NCBI RefSeq assembly: GCF_938030815.1
Contig: NZ_CALHII010000215.1
Coordinates: 1-6,121, forward strand
Direction: 5' to 3'
Source: an uncultured Campylobacter sp.
Lineage (GTDB): Bacteria; Campylobacterota; Campylobacteria; Campylobacterales; Campylobacteraceae
DNA: 6,121 nt
Below, piece after piece: positions 1 through 6,121 of the stretch (position 1 is its first letter; every line of letters starts with the position of its first letter). A program made the position numbers and the translations under genes. Under the pieces are notes generated by a model, which was not told the DNA's origin, did no database searches, and saw nothing but the letters and a program-made list of their open reading frames with translations.

Positions 1-793
1 GGCGAATGCTCTGGTCGATGCTGCCGACCGGATGAAAGTGCACCAACCTGCCGTCCGCGCGGCTCGCCAGATCCTTTGCGACAAGCTTTTTGCCCAAGAT
101 CACGTCGCGAGCGTCGCCGTCGTAAAAGTTCGGCGCGAGATCCAAAAACTCAAGCGGATTTAGCGCCGCCTCGTCCGCAAAGCGCGGATCTTTCAAATCG
201 AAAGCCCCCTCGCTCTCCCGCCTAAGCGCGCTAAGTGTACCGCAAACGCCTAGCTTTTCTGCTAAAATTTGCACAAAAGAGCGCACGTAGCCGCCCTCGC
301 TTAGTGCGACGCGAAAACTCACGAAGGGGTGAGCGTAGCTTAAAATTTCGGCATCAAAAACCCGCATCGAGCTCTCTTTTAGGCTCACCTCTTCGCCCGC
401 GCGAGCGAGCTTGTATGCGCGCACGCCGCCAATTTTCTTGGCGCTGAAAGCGGGCGGGATAAATTTTATCTCGCCGCGCATTTGCGCCACCGCAGCGTCT
501 AAAACCTCGCGCGAAAGCGGCGGAATTTGTTCCACGCGCCCTATGTTTTCGTTATCGCCGCTTGGGCTTTGCGCGCCTAGCCACAGCGTCGCGGCGTAAA
601 CTTTTGGCTCCTTTTTTAAAAATCTAAAAAAGCGCGCGTATTGCCCGAACGCGACGATCAGCGCGCCGCTCGCGAAAGGATCGAGCGTGCCGCTAAAGCC
701 CGCCTTTTTCACGCCGTATTTGCGCTTAAGAGTGCTTAAAAATTTATTGCTGCCGATGCCCGCAGGCTTGTCCGCCAAAAATAATCTATTCAT
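1..793 (-). CDS. truB: tRNA pseudouridine(55) synthase TruB (3' end cut by window edge)
   Basis: TruB isomerises U55 to pseudouridine in the T-loop of nearly all tRNAs, in the cytoplasm. I translated the frame by hand from the ATG at 793; it stays open for 264 codons to the left edge, with the stop outside. Visible motifs: motif I LADKPAGIGSN (residues 6-16); the catalytic loop GFSGTLDPFASGAL (32-45) with nucleophile Asp38; Tyr66 in KVYAATLWLG, matching E. coli Tyr76; IPPAFSAKKIGGVRAYKLAR (112-131); GGYVRS (167-172) with the conserved Arg171; and TLSALRR (186-192). Campylobacter TruB proteins are about 270 residues as I recall, so only a few residues should be missing. The start overlaps the helicase stop by 8 nt (ATGAATAG), and no clear Shine-Dalgarno precedes it, so translation is probably coupled to the helicase. 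Identification is firm. Confidence 0.96.
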   Translation of the reverse strand, partial: MNRLFLADKPAGIGSNKFLSTLKRKYGVKKAGFSGTLDPFASGALIVAFGQYARFFRFLKKEPKVYAATLWLGAQSPSGDNENIGRVEQIPPLSREVLDAAVAQMRGEIKFIPPAFSAKKIGGVRAYKLARAGEEVSLKESSMRVFDAEILSYAHPFVSFRVALSEGGYVRSFVQILAEKLGVCGTLSALRRESEGAFDLKDPRFADEAALNPLEFLDLAPNFYDGDARDVILGKKLVAKDLASRADGRLVHFHPVGSIDQSIR

Positions 794-2846
794 AAGCGCC
801 GATCTTTTCTACGAAATTTGACATTATCACGCGCGAAATTCCGCCGAAATTTATCGTGAGTCGGTCGCCGTTTACCGCCGTGATCTGTCCGATACCGAAG
901 AGTTTGTGTTTGATCAGCTCTCCCTTGCTAAAGCCGCTGCTTTGCTCGCGAGACGGCTCTTTAGCCACCAAACCCGCCTCGGCTATAAATCTGCTCGCAT
1001 CCAGCCTCTCGCGCTTGCCGCGATAAAAGCGGCTAGCGGCAAAGCTAAGCGTGAGAGTGCGTTTGGCGCGCGTAATCGCTACGTATGCGAGCCTGCGCTC
1101 CTCCTCGATGTCATTGCTGTCGCCCAAAAGCGGGAAAAAGCCCTCCTCCAGCCCGATTACGAAAAGATGCTCGAACTCAAGCCCTTTGCTGGCGTGTACG
1201 CTCATTATATTTATCGCATCGCCCATGATCGCGTCTTGATCGCTAAGAAGGCTCAGCTCGTTTAAAAATTCCGCCAGATCAAAATCGGGCTTATTGCTCG
1301 CTTCGTCCTTCAGCATCGCCAAAAACTCGTCGATATTTGCGACGCGATCGGCGCCGTCGGGCAGCGAGGCGTAGTAAGTCTTTAGCCCGAAAGCGGGCTC
1401 CAGCGCGTCTATTTTTTTGATCGTATCGGCTAGCGCGGAGATAGAGGCGATGCCACTTTTAAGCTCCGCTAATGCCTGCGCCGCCTTGGCGCTAAGCCCC
1501 GCGTCCGGCTCGCTAAAGGCGTCAAATAGGCTTATGAGCCGCAGGCGCGAAAGCTCCTCGAGCTTCGCCAGCGAGACCTTGCCGATGCCGCGCTTGGGCA
1601 CGTTTATGATCCGCCTTATCGAAAAGTCGTCGTGCTCGTCGTTTACTAGGCGCAGATAGGCGATCGTGTCCTTGATCTCGGCGCGCTCGTAAAATTTCAC
1701 GCCGCCTACCATTTTGTACGGGATTTTGGCGCGATTTAGCCCCTCCTCCAGCGCGCGCGAAAGAGCGTTTACGCGGTAAAGCACGGCGATTTGAGAGGGC
1801 GCTACGCCGCTTGAAAGCAGCTTTTTGATAGCTTCTGCGATCTTTGCCGCCTCGATACTCTCCTCAGAAGAATGCAAAATTTCGATCTTTTCGCCGCCGC
1901 CGTTCATGCTAGTAAGGCTCTTGCCGAGGCGGTTTTTGTTATGCGAGATGAGCTCGTTGGCGGCATTTAAAATTTCATCCGTGGAGCGGTAGTTCTGCTC
2001 GAGCTTGATAAATTTCACGTTTGAGAACTGATCTTTAAAATTTAAGATATTTTCTATCCGTGCGCCGCGCCAGCCGTAAATACTCTGATCGTCATCGCCC
2101 ACTACCGCGAGGTTTTCATGCGTGGTACAGAGCTTTTGCAGAAGTTTAAATTGAATGTCGTTGGTGTCCTGATACTCATCCACCGTAATATAGGCGTAAC
2201 GGCGCGAAATTTCATCGCATAGCCGCTCATTCGCGCTTAAAATTTTATACGGCAAGATCAGCAGATCATCGAAATCCACAAGATTATTCGCCGCTAAATA
2301 CGCCTCGTAGCGCTTGTATGCATCAGCGCAATGCGCGTAAAATCCGCTATACATCCTGCTTAGCTCGTCATCTTCGCCCTTTAGAAGCTCGTCGATATCT
2401 TTAGGGTCGATTAGAGAATTTTTGTAGGTTGAAATTTTGGCCGCTAATAGCGACGTGGGCAAATTTATCTCAAAGCCCTTGATGATCTTTTTCTTATCGT
2501 CCGTATCGATTACTTGAAAGTTTGCACTGCGTCCAAGCTCGCTAATATGAAATTTCAAAAACAAAAGCCCGAATTTATGAAAGGTGCACAAAAGCGGCAC
2601 GCTGCTTAAATTTAGCCCGCTTATCAGATTAAGCGCTCGCGAGCGCATCTCGGCGGCAGCTTTGTTCGTAAACGTAAGCGTGAGAGTATTTTCCGCAGGC
2701 ACGCCGTTTGCGAGCAGATAGGCAAGGCGCGCGGTGATCGTTTTGGTTTTGCCGCTGCCCGCACCCGCTAAGATTAACATCGCTCCGTCCACGTGGCTCA
2801 CAGCCTCGCGCTGAGCGGGATTAAGGCCTTCTAAAATATCGCTCAT
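786..2846 (-). CDS. uvrD: UvrD/PcrA/Rep-family superfamily 1A DNA helicase
   Basis: An ATP-driven 3'-5' DNA helicase of 686 residues, within the 670-725 range of Rep, UvrD and PcrA. All SF1A motifs are present in order: Q motif LNPAQREAV (8-16); Walker A GAGSGKT (28-34, Lys33); motif Ia TFTNKAAAEM (58-67); motif II VDEYQD (222-227); motif III VVGDDDQSIYGWRGA (248-262); motif IV EQNYRSTDEIL (283-293); the 2B-domain landmark NVPKRGIGKV (415-424); motif V MSVHASKGLEFEHLFVIGLE (548-567); motif VI EEERRLAYVAITRAKR (581-596). The tail around 640-682 (KGELIKHKLFGIGQI...LTINF) matches the C-terminal Tudor-like fold of PcrA/UvrD, which binds RNA polymerase in those proteins. Likely roles are nucleotide excision and mismatch-type repair, removal of protein roadblocks, or replication restart. 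UvrD, PcrA and Rep cannot be separated by eye, so the symbol is provisional; the C-terminal tail favours UvrD/PcrA. The ATG overlaps the upstream stop as ATGA. Confidence 0.95.
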   Translation of the reverse strand: MSDILEGLNPAQREAVSHVDGAMLILAGAGSGKTKTITARLAYLLANGVPAENTLTLTFTNKAAAEMRSRALNLISGLNLSSVPLLCTFHKFGLLFLKFHISELGRSANFQVIDTDDKKKIIKGFEINLPTSLLAAKISTYKNSLIDPKDIDELLKGEDDELSRMYSGFYAHCADAYKRYEAYLAANNLVDFDDLLILPYKILSANERLCDEISRRYAYITVDEYQDTNDIQFKLLQKLCTTHENLAVVGDDDQSIYGWRGARIENILNFKDQFSNVKFIKLEQNYRSTDEILNAANELISHNKNRLGKSLTSMNGGGEKIEILHSSEESIEAAKIAEAIKKLLSSGVAPSQIAVLYRVNALSRALEEGLNRAKIPYKMVGGVKFYERAEIKDTIAYLRLVNDEHDDFSIRRIINVPKRGIGKVSLAKLEELSRLRLISLFDAFSEPDAGLSAKAAQALAELKSGIASISALADTIKKIDALEPAFGLKTYYASLPDGADRVANIDEFLAMLKDEASNKPDFDLAEFLNELSLLSDQDAIMGDAINIMSVHASKGLEFEHLFVIGLEEGFFPLLGDSNDIEEERRLAYVAITRAKRTLTLSFAASRFYRGKRERLDASRFIAEAGLVAKEPSREQSSGFSKGELIKHKLFGIGQITAVNGDRLTINFGGISRVIMSNFVEKIGAYE

Positions 2847-3250
2847 TTTGAGAAAATTTTACGCGATTTTTCGCGCTTAAGCCACTCGGACTCGGGCTGG
2901 GAGAAATTTACCGCGATGGGCTTGCCGTCCACGACGATCTGCAAGACCGCATAAAACGGCACGCTAAGCGTGCTTGCAAAATCCTGCGGCCCAAAGCCCG
3001 CCTCGAAAACCAGCTCATCCTTGCTAAGATGCGCGCTAGAAAGCGTGTATTCCTCCAGCTGCAAAAAGATCGCGGGCATTTTGAAGCTTTTTAAAATTTC
3101 CTCCGGCAGCGGCGGGTCAAATTTTATCTGATCCGTCCTCGCAACGATGCCAAATCCATATCCAAGAGCCAAAACGTAATCCAAAACCGCGCCTATATTT
3201 GCGCTGCTCGCAGCGATAAACTTATCGTCTTTTAAAATTTTATCTATCAT
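2843..3250 (-). CDS. conserved protein of unknown function, possibly SspB-like
   Basis: A 135-residue soluble protein with no signal peptide and no membrane segment. From memory it sits where C. jejuni has the hypothetical gene Cj1100, between the pepF-like peptidase and the helicase. The N-terminus looks helical (about 11-30), followed by alternating strand-like stretches: IFLQLEEYTL (61-70), LVFEAGFG (80-87), LSVPFYAVLQIV (95-106), IAVNFS (112-117). It ends in a basic tail, LKREKSRKIFSK. The run of F.A.FG, then a VP..AVL segment, then a strand ending in F recalls SspB, the adaptor that delivers ssrA-tagged proteins to ClpXP; that reading is an inference from remembered family patterns. The start ATG at 3250 lies 1 nt after the PepF stop, with an AGGGG element just upstream; the stop overlaps the helicase ATG. 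It is a real gene, given its operon position and normal composition, but the function is unproven. Confidence 0.9.
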   Translation of the reverse strand: MIDKILKDDKFIAASSANIGAVLDYVLALGYGFGIVARTDQIKFDPPLPEEILKSFKMPAIFLQLEEYTLSSAHLSKDELVFEAGFGPQDFASTLSVPFYAVLQIVVDGKPIAVNFSQPESEWLKREKSRKIFSK

Positions 3251-3251
3251 C

Positions 3252-5072
3252 CTAACCCCTCACAAACTCATCTACAAGCGCCGCGACCTGCTCTATGCCG
3301 ATGCGCCAAAACTCGCTTTTATTGATGTCAAACCCGAATTTCGCCACTAGCTTTTGCGGTGCGTCGCTGCCGCCCGAGCTTAAAAACTCGGTGTAAATTT
3401 GAACGAAATTTTCGAGCCTGCCGCTCTTATACAGCCCGTAAAGCGCGAGCACCAAAAGCTGCGCATAGGCATAGGAGTAGCAGTAAAACGGCGTGTGAAC
3501 GAAGTGCGGGATGTAGCTCCACCAGCTTTTGTAATGATCCTGCAAGATTAGCTCGCCCGCAAACATCTTGCGCGACTCCTCCATCCAAAGCTCACCCAGC
3601 TGCTCAACGCTTAGCTCATCCGCACTCGCATGCACACGCCGCTCAAAGGTCGTAAATCCGATCTGGCGGTAAAGCGTCGCGAAGATATCCTCGATCTTTG
3701 CCGCAAGCATCGCTCTTAGCGCAGTCTTATCGCTTGCGATCTGTGAGGGCGTATCCGTATCGAGCGCTGCGTATTTGCACGAACCTGCGGAACCTTGCGA
3801 AGCGTCGCACTTTAAATTTTGCGAGCCGTTTAAATTTGAAAAATTTTCGCGCATATAATCAAACACTAGCATCTCGCAAAATACCGACGCGGTCTCCGCC
3901 GTCGTCAGCGGCGTAAAGGAGTTGAAATAGCCCACGCCATAGCTTAGATACTGATGTATCGCGTGCCCCAGCTCGTGCGCGAGGGTAAATACGTCGCGGC
4001 GCTTGCGCGTAAAATTTAAAAGCACGAAAGGGTGCGTATCGCGCGAGCCCGAATGCGAAAACGCGCCACTTTGCTTATTTTGCGCGGGCATTGCGTCGAT
4101 CCAGTTTTGCTCAAACGCGATCAACGCGATCTGCTTAAATTTCGGGCTAAATTTTTCAAACGCCGCAAGCACGATCTGCTTAGCCTGCTCGAAGCTAAAC
4201 TCGCTCTCATCGCCCCCAAGCGGCGCGTATCTGTCGTAATCATACAGCGCGTCGTAGCCTAAAATTTCGCGCTTTTTGGCGTAAAATTTGCCGACCAGAG
4301 CGAAGCTTCGCTCCGTCTCTGCGATCAGCGCATCGACACTTGCGATGTTTATCTGATTTTCCTCATGCATCACCGCCTCAGCTTTATCGTAGCCGCGCAG
4401 TTCGCAGCGAATTTTAAGATCGGTTTTGATCATATTGTAGATGTAGCCAAGCAGGTGGGAATTTTGCTCTAGCACCGCACTTAGCGAAGCTGCGGCATCC
4501 TTTCGCACCTCGCGATCAGGGCTATGAAGCAGGCTTAAAATTTCCTCCTCGCCAAGCTTGCGCCCGCGAAAATCAAAGCCCATCCGCGCCATGCTCTCGT
4601 CAAAAAGTCGCGAAAACGCCTCGCCGCTTACGGGCGAAGTTTTTAAAAGCACGCTTTCTTGCGGCAGGCTTAGCTGGTGGGCCTTGCGCTGCTTAAGTAG
4701 GCTCAAATAATATCTGAATCTCCCGCCCCCTGCGATAAACTCGTCCTGTTTTGCGGCGTCAAGCTCGTTAAACTCGAGCTCGAAAAAGAGCAGGCTCTGC
4801 GAAATGTCGTTGCAAGCCTGCTCCGTCTTAGCCTGCTGCGCCCCAAGGCTCGTATCTCGCGCGAATCTAAGATGCGCAAAGCTCATTATCTTGCCGATCT
4901 GCTCGCTGATGCCCTCATAAAGCTCAAGCGCGCCTAAAAACTCCTCCGCGCTAAGAGTGTACAGCTTATCTTTAAATTTAAGCTCAAAATCCCTAGCCTG
5001 CGCGGAGGCGCTATCTATCGCGCCGCTAAATTCCGCTTCGTTTGCAAACAACTCGCCTAAATTCCAATTCAT
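3252..5072 (-). CDS. pepF: M3-family zinc oligoendopeptidase, PepF-like
   Basis: A cytoplasmic zinc metallopeptidase that cleaves short peptides, probably finishing off fragments from larger proteases. I start it at the ATG at 5072 (606 residues, MNWNLGELF...) because AAAAGGAAA lies 3 nt upstream and the protein then begins like other PepF proteins. An in-frame TTG at 5108 would add 12 residues but falls in AT-rich, promoter-like DNA. Numbered from ATG 5072: an N-terminal helical domain up to about 180; GAFSHSG (336-342) and THPFVLLNF (346-354), typical of PepF; the active site LAHELGHAIH (364-373) with ligands His366 and His370 and catalytic Glu367; the third ligand Glu393 in TTAETAS; and the substrate-binding segment HFVHTPFYCYSYAYAQ (523-538). 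One oddity is a low-complexity, two-cysteine insertion at about 411-445, described separately. It is the first gene of the four-gene operon. The family call is firm; the peptide specificity is unknown. Confidence 0.95.
   Translation of the reverse strand: MNWNLGELFANEAEFSGAIDSASAQARDFELKFKDKLYTLSAEEFLGALELYEGISEQIGKIMSFAHLRFARDTSLGAQQAKTEQACNDISQSLLFFELEFNELDAAKQDEFIAGGGRFRYYLSLLKQRKAHQLSLPQESVLLKTSPVSGEAFSRLFDESMARMGFDFRGRKLGEEEILSLLHSPDREVRKDAAASLSAVLEQNSHLLGYIYNMIKTDLKIRCELRGYDKAEAVMHEENQINIASVDALIAETERSFALVGKFYAKKREILGYDALYDYDRYAPLGGDESEFSFEQAKQIVLAAFEKFSPKFKQIALIAFEQNWIDAMPAQNKQSGAFSHSGSRDTHPFVLLNFTRKRRDVFTLAHELGHAIHQYLSYGVGYFNSFTPLTTAETASVFCEMLVFDYMRENFSNLNGSQNLKCDASQGSAGSCKYAALDTDTPSQIASDKTALRAMLAAKIEDIFATLYRQIGFTTFERRVHASADELSVEQLGELWMEESRKMFAGELILQDHYKSWWSYIPHFVHTPFYCYSYAYAQLLVLALYGLYKSGRLENFVQIYTEFLSSGGSDAPQKLVAKFGFDINKSEFWRIGIEQVAALVDEFVRG
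3777..3837 (-). repeat. degenerate in-frame micro-repeats inside pepF
   Basis: Within the PepF insertion, TTTAAATTT occurs at 3829-3837 and again at 3811-3819, exactly 18 nt (six codons) apart. On the coding strand this gives two related units encoding S-N-L-N-G-S and Q-N-L-K-C-D. Just downstream, GGTTCCGCA (3786-3794) and GGTTCGTGC (3777-3785) form a degenerate 9-nt pair encoding G-S-A and G-S-C. All periods are multiples of three, so the reading frame is kept. This looks like a small expanded or inserted tract in a surface loop. The origin (slippage expansion or insertion of a dispersed element) cannot be told from one copy. Confidence 0.5.
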
Positions 5073-5075
5073 CGA

Positions 5076-5084
5076 TTTCCTTTT
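5076..5084 (-). promoter_or_regulatory. ribosome binding site of pepF
   Basis: The coding strand reads AAAAGGAAA followed by TCG and the ATG at 5072. AAGGA is a good Shine-Dalgarno core at about 6 nt spacing. It is the feature that decides the ATG at 5072 over the upstream TTG at 5108, which has only a run of T before it. Confidence 0.75.
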
Positions 5085-5098
5085 AAAATTTTTGAATA

Positions 5099-5104
5099 AT
5101 TTTA
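5099..5104 (-). promoter_or_regulatory. candidate sigma-70 -10 element for the pepF operon
   Basis: The coding strand reads GATAAAATTATTC, giving a TAAAAT hexamer close to the TATAAT consensus. It is preceded by T-rich and A/T-tract DNA (TTTTAAAATTTTACTTATTTTTTTT) from the end of the terminator. Campylobacter sigma-70 promoters are known to lack a conserved -35 box and to use periodic AT-rich upstream DNA, which fits. A start about 7 nt downstream would leave a leader of roughly 20 nt containing the Shine-Dalgarno site. It is the only non-coding DNA between the sstT terminator and pepF, so a promoter here is likely; the exact hexamer is a guess. Confidence 0.4.
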
Positions 5105-5127
5105 TCAAAAAAAATAAGTAAAATTTT

Positions 5128-5166
5128 AAAAACCGCGAGATCCGCCGCCCTAGCGGAATTCGCGGT
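5128..5166 (-). terminator. intrinsic terminator of sstT
   Basis: Sixteen nt after the sstT stop, the minus-strand transcript can form a 14-position stem. ACCGCGA (5160-5166 read on the minus strand) pairs with TCGCGGT (5132-5138), and TCCGC (5153-5157) pairs with GCGGA (5141-5145), around a 7-nt loop (5146-5152). The two central positions (5139-5140 against 5158-5159) are imperfect. The stem is followed directly by TTTTT (5132-5128), the first T of which pairs in the stem. GC-rich stem, short loop and T-run together make a classical rho-independent terminator, separating sstT from the pepF operon. Confidence 0.85.
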
Positions 5167-5182
5167 AAAATTTTAAGGTGAG

Positions 5183-6121
5183 TTATTTTTGCATACTTTG
5201 CGACGCGATCGCCGTAAAAATCACGTCCGTGGAGCTATTGATCGCGGTTTCTACCGAGTCTTGGATCACGCCGATGATAAAGCCGATCGCAACTACCTGC
5301 ATTGCGATGTCGTTTGAGATATTAAAGAGCGAGCACGCAAGCGGTATCAGCATCAACGAACCTCCGGGCACGCCGCTAGCGCCGCACGCACCGACCGCCG
5401 AGACCACGCAAAGCAGCAGCGCCGTCCAAAAATCAGGGCGCACGCCGAGCGTATGAGCCGCAGCAAGCGCTAAGATCGCGATTACCACCGCAGCGCCCGC
5501 CATATTTATCGTAGCTCCCAAAGGGATCGAGATCGAGCTTAGCTCGTCGCTGATGCCGAGCTTTTTGCATAAATTTAAATTTACCGGGATATTCGCCGCC
5601 GAGCTGCGGGTAAAAAACGCTGTGAGGCCGCTTTCGCGTAGGCAGGTAAATACGAGCGGATATGGATTTTTCTTAATCACCGCAAAGACGATGAGCGGAT
5701 TTACCACGAGGGCTACGAACGCCATCGCACCTACTAGCACGACTACGATTCGCGCATATCCAAGCAGCGCATCGATGCCAGTTTGATACACGGTAGAAGC
5801 TACTAGACCGAAAATTCCAAACGGCGCGAGCTGGATTACGAACTGCACGATTTTGGTTACCGCTTCGCTCAGATCGGTAAAAATTTTCTTTGTTTCATTA
5901 GTGCAAAATTTAAGCGCGACGCCAAGACCTATCGCCCAAGTTAAAATTCCTACGTAATTTCCGTGCGCGATAGCGTTTAGCGGATTATCTACGACCTTAA
6001 AAAGCAGATCTTTTAGCACGATCCAAACGCTCGCAGGGACCGCATTTTCTGCCGCGCCGACATTGCTTAGAGCAAGCTGCGTCGGAAATAAAAAGCTGGC
6101 TGCTACCCCCACGCACGAGGC
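5183..6121 (-). CDS. sstT: Na+/serine-threonine symporter SstT (5' end outside window)
   Basis: An inner-membrane transporter of the dicarboxylate/amino acid:cation symporter (DAACS) family that takes up serine and threonine with Na+. The frame is open to the right edge and 312 residues are visible; E. coli SstT is 414, so about 100 N-terminal residues are missing. The sequence follows E. coli SstT closely: LFPTQLAL at the left of the fragment, ANYIGILAWAIGLG-like GNYVGILTWAIGLG, the re-entrant loop 1 signature FFTRSSAANIPVN (about 5576-5617), PLGATINMAGAA (about 5489-5524), re-entrant loop 2 CGASGVPGGS (5357-5386), and DSVETAINSSTD (5225-5260), the cation/substrate-binding last helix. Several hydrophobic membrane spans are obvious. 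In C. jejuni serine is a major carbon source, but there the main importer is SdaC; this gene would be a second route. It ends at TAA 5183-5185, before its own terminator, so it is transcribed separately from the operon. Confidence 0.96.
   Translation of the reverse strand, partial: ASCVGVAASFLFPTQLALSNVGAAENAVPASVWIVLKDLLFKVVDNPLNAIAHGNYVGILTWAIGLGVALKFCTNETKKIFTDLSEAVTKIVQFVIQLAPFGIFGLVASTVYQTGIDALLGYARIVVVLVGAMAFVALVVNPLIVFAVIKKNPYPLVFTCLRESGLTAFFTRSSAANIPVNLNLCKKLGISDELSSISIPLGATINMAGAAVVIAILALAAAHTLGVRPDFWTALLLCVVSAVGACGASGVPGGSLMLIPLACSLFNISNDIAMQVVAIGFIIGVIQDSVETAINSSTDVIFTAIASQSMQK

Noticed and set aside
235..793. truB as a broken gene, because no complete reading frame is bounded by the window
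   Set aside because: Hand translation from 793 to the left edge shows one unbroken frame with all catalytic motifs; it is simply cut by the window boundary.
906..1265. 119-codon plus-strand open frame antisense to the helicase
   Set aside because: It lies wholly inside the 3' half of a gene with complete, in-order helicase motifs. Its protein has no recognisable motif, and such antisense frames are expected in this composition. The same applies to the other plus-strand frames at 235-599, 1417-1659, 3359-3916, 4003-4262, 5178-5456 and 5553-5786.
5073..5108. TTG at 5108 as the start of pepF
   Set aside because: It would add 12 residues encoded by AT-rich DNA that includes the candidate -10 element and the Shine-Dalgarno site. 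The ATG at 5072 has a well-placed AAGGA and gives the expected family N-terminus.
5132..5176. Hairpin acting as a terminator for plus-strand transcription
   Set aside because: On the plus strand the stem is followed by AAAATTTT, not an immediate T-run, and no plus-strand gene ends here.
6110..6112. GTG at 6110-6112 as the start of sstT
   Set aside because: The frame continues open to the window edge, and the residues around it align to the middle of an SstT membrane segment, so this is an internal valine codon.
1..6121. CRISPR array, tRNA or rRNA gene, insertion sequence, prophage or defence system
   Set aside because: No regularly spaced direct repeats, cloverleaf-like sequence, transposase or integrase motifs, or terminal inverted repeats were seen. 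The DNA is fully occupied by housekeeping genes.

Overview
The window looks like chromosomal core DNA from a member of Campylobacterota, most likely a Campylobacter of the oral, higher-GC group (C. gracilis, C. rectus or C. showae type). I base this on three things. The proteins read like C. jejuni orthologues. The gene order matches what I recall of the C. jejuni Cj1097-Cj1102 region. The composition is also distinctive: GC-rich coding DNA peppered with AAATTT / TTAAAATTT words. The species call is an inference, because no 16S or other marker is present.

Every gene is on the minus strand, so transcription runs from high to low coordinates. From right to left: (1) the C-terminal three quarters of the Na+/serine-threonine symporter SstT (5183-6121), whose start lies beyond the right edge; (2) a short intergenic gap (5073-5182) with a strong intrinsic terminator for sstT, then an AT-rich candidate promoter and a Shine-Dalgarno site for the next unit; (3) an M3-family oligoendopeptidase, PepF-like (3252-5072); (4) a 135-residue conserved protein of unknown function that I think resembles SspB, the ClpXP adaptor (2843-3250); (5) a UvrD/PcrA/Rep-type superfamily 1 DNA helicase (786-2846); (6) the tRNA pseudouridine-55 synthase TruB (793 down to the left edge, only its last few residues missing).

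The last four genes are packed with a 1-nt gap, a 4-nt ATGA overlap and an 8-nt overlap, so they are almost certainly one operon with translational coupling. Their products cover peptide breakdown, a possible protease adaptor, DNA repair/replication and tRNA modification. This is a housekeeping block, not a specialised pathway. There is no sign of mobile elements, CRISPR, RNA genes or a defence island. No stretch of 300 bases lacks a gene.

The points most worth a second look are the SspB-like pattern in the unknown 135-residue protein, a low-complexity cysteine-bearing insertion built of micro-repeats inside PepF, and the strand-skewed, heavily over-represented AAATTT-type word.
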